Shown here one piece after another: positions 4,639 through 6,020 of a stretch of 6,020 nt of DNA. Position numbers and translations under genes: made by a program. The notes under the pieces are model-generated. The model was not told the DNA's origin. It saw only the letters and a list, made by a program, of their open reading frames with translations, and made no database searches. This DNA comes from Acidisarcina sp. GTDB lineage: Bacteria; Acidobacteriota; Blastocatellia; Pyrinomonadales; Pyrinomonadaceae. The stretch is from NCBI GenBank assembly GCA_021155145.1, contig JAJNPX010000170.1:1-6020 (forward strand), read 5' to 3'. Position 1 is the first letter of the stretch. Each line of letters opens with the position of its first letter.

Positions 4639-6020
4639 ATGACGGACGGTAACCCCACTAACGGTTCGCATACTCAGGCGAACGAAATTCGGCTGAACGC
4701 CAGACCCGTCTCGAGAGGTATCGCGATCGGGCGCGTCACTTGTTTGTATGGCGACAACCGACAGTTCTATCGGATTCGGATCGCACCGGACAAGATCGAA
4801 AGGGAAGTCCGGCGTTTCAGATCTGCCCATACCGCGGCCACGAAACAGCTTGACAAGTACGAGACATCTTTCGATAATTCCGCGAATTCAGCGGCGATCT
4901 TTGACATGCACCGCGCGATTCTTGAGGATTCGACCCTAAGTGAGAGGATCGAGGACGTTATTCGCACGCGGGCGGTAAATGCCGAGTGGGCCGTAAAAGT
5001 TGTGACCGATGAGTATATCGCCAAGTACAGGGCGATACCCGATGAGCATTTTCGGGATCGATATATCGACGTCGAAGACGTTGCGGAAAAGCTGCAGAAT
5101 GCGCTCGGCGGCGGTCGAAAGGCTATCAGAATCGCAAAAGATTCCATAATCGCGGTGAAAGAACTGCGTCCGTCTACGCTTGCCGAGATCGGTCCAGAAC
5201 ACATCAACGCGATCGTGACCGAGCACGGTGGTTGGACGTCGCACACATTTATAGTTGCGCGCGAATTGTCGATCCCCGCGGTCACAGGCGTAAAGAAACT
5301 AATGCGCCGCGTCAAAACAGGCGACATCGTCATCATTGACGGTTTTGAAGGAAAGGTGGTCCTAAACCCCGATCCAGCCACTCTGAAAAAATATCAAGAT
5401 GAGTCGACCACGGCCTCCGCTTCTTCGATAATGGAAACGGCCCCGACTGGGGAGATCCGAACATTAGATGGCCGCGAGGTAAAGATACGTGCGAACTTCG
5501 ACATACCGGCCGGATTTCGTCGGGCCAAGAGTCTGGGCGCGAGGGGCATTGGACTATTCCGATCCGAATACCTTTTCAATCGTTCTAGCGGCTTCCCGCG
5601 AGAAGCCGAACAGGTAAAGGTCTATCGGGAGATCGCTGATTTTGCAGGCAAAGATCGGGTAAGGGTCCGCACCTTTGACCTAAGCGTTGGGCAGCTTACA
5701 GACCAGACCAGGCGCCGCGAACCAAATCCTGCCTTGGGGCTAAGAGGTGTTCGACTTGGGCTATCGCTTCCGAATCAGCTTCGCACCCAGATCAGGGCTC
5801 TGCTTCAAGCGTCCGTCGGGCGTGAGATCGATATCATTGTTCCGATGGTGTCCGGGGTCGATGAGATCCGCAGTGTCAAGAAGATCATCGACGAAGAGTC
5901 CAAGGCATTGCGAAACAGGGACATCGAGATCGGTTCGCCCCGATTGGGAGCAATGATAGAGTTGCCGTCGGCCGTCCTGACCATCTCCGCGATCATGGAT
6001 GAGGTCGACTGCGTTTGTCT
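4639..6020 (+). CDS. ptsI: PTS enzyme I (phosphoenolpyruvate-protein phosphotransferase), C-terminus cut off
   Basis: An open frame of 460 codons runs to the window edge; family members have about 570-590 residues, so roughly the last 110-130 are missing. Enzyme I takes phosphate from PEP onto a histidine and passes it to HPr, in the cytoplasm. Residues 17-140 match the N-terminal/HPr-binding part, starting IRLNARPVSRGIAIGRV. The phosphohistidine motif is GGWTSHTFIVAR with H202 (E. coli H189). The PEP-binding barrel shows GLFRSEYLF (R308), VRT (R344), NPALGLR (R369) and GAMIELP (E441). There is no GAF domain in front, so it is the ordinary rather than the nitrogen-type (PtsP) form. Oddly, the usual DxGGDK after VRT is DLSVGQ (347-352), and the residue two after H202 is Phe. 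ATG 4639 follows the AIM24 gene by 23 bases; HPr and EII genes are not in the window. A divergent regulatory paralogue is possible. Confidence 0.9.
   Translation, partial: MTDGNPTNGSHTQANEIRLNARPVSRGIAIGRVTCLYGDNRQFYRIRIAPDKIEREVRRFRSAHTAATKQLDKYETSFDNSANSAAIFDMHRAILEDSTLSERIEDVIRTRAVNAEWAVKVVTDEYIAKYRAIPDEHFRDRYIDVEDVAEKLQNALGGGRKAIRIAKDSIIAVKELRPSTLAEIGPEHINAIVTEHGGWTSHTFIVARELSIPAVTGVKKLMRRVKTGDIVIIDGFEGKVVLNPDPATLKKYQDESTTASASSIMETAPTGEIRTLDGREVKIRANFDIPAGFRRAKSLGARGIGLFRSEYLFNRSSGFPREAEQVKVYREIADFAGKDRVRVRTFDLSVGQLTDQTRRREPNPALGLRGVRLGLSLPNQLRTQIRALLQASVGREIDIIVPMVSGVDEIRSVKKIIDEESKALRNRDIEIGSPRLGAMIELPSAVLTISAIMDEVDCVC

Noticed and set aside
4767..5381. 204-codon open frame on the minus strand
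   Set aside because: It lies wholly opposite enzyme I, whose protein has clear conserved motifs in this stretch. The minus-strand translation is Ser/Arg-rich without recognisable domains, typical of a shadow frame.
5677..5694. Frameshift error as the cause of the altered enzyme I loop
   Set aside because: The other frames do not restore GGDK, and conserved residues continue in the same frame on both sides.

Overview
The window reads as a chromosomal stretch from a Gram-negative-type bacterium, most likely an acidobacterium of the Blastocatellia/Pyrinomonadaceae kind. This is inferred from the secreted FG-GAP/VCBS protein with repeats of the form [16 protein letters not shown]...FW, a style I associate with that group, and from the moderate, slightly GC-rich composition. 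No rRNA or other marker gene is present to prove it. I see no mobile element, CRISPR array, tRNA or rRNA.

Left part (1-1492, minus strand). The 5' end of a sugar-nucleotide nucleotidyltransferase gene (143 down to 1, running off the edge) has its own sigma70-like promoter and a small hairpin in its leader. Upstream of it on the same strand lies a gene for a secreted, calcium-binding-type FG-GAP/VCBS repeat protein (1492 to 287), closed by a clear intrinsic terminator (242-264). The two minus-strand genes therefore look like separate transcription units.

Divergent control region (1493-1754). About 260 bases separate the minus-strand FG-GAP gene from the plus-strand genes. It holds several compact symmetric elements: CAAAT half-sites one helical turn apart, TTGAC-N4-GTCAA, and the 12-base palindrome GTTAGATCTAAC. 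None can be assigned to a regulator from sequence alone.

Right part (1755-6020, plus strand). Four genes follow in the same direction: a UMF1/Atg22-like MFS transporter; a LOG-family (lysine decarboxylase-like Rossmann) protein; a zinc-ribbon protein fused to an AIM24/TIGR00266 domain, overlapping the LOG gene by 4 bases; and phosphoenolpyruvate-protein phosphotransferase (PTS enzyme I), which is open to the right edge (460 codons seen). A strong promoter-like sequence (TTGAGA-16-TATAAT) overlaps the end of the MFS gene, so LOG, AIM24 and enzyme I probably form an operon that can be expressed apart from the transporter.

The most interesting points are in enzyme I. It keeps the phosphorylated histidine and several active-site arginines but has replaced the usual GGDK loop, and its ribosome-binding sequence sits unusually far from the start codon. 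The LOG protein also has an altered nucleotide-loop motif, and the FG-GAP protein has an insertion in its first repeat. I did not find a clearly new multi-gene system; the LOG/AIM24/enzyme I grouping is the best candidate for an undescribed functional link.
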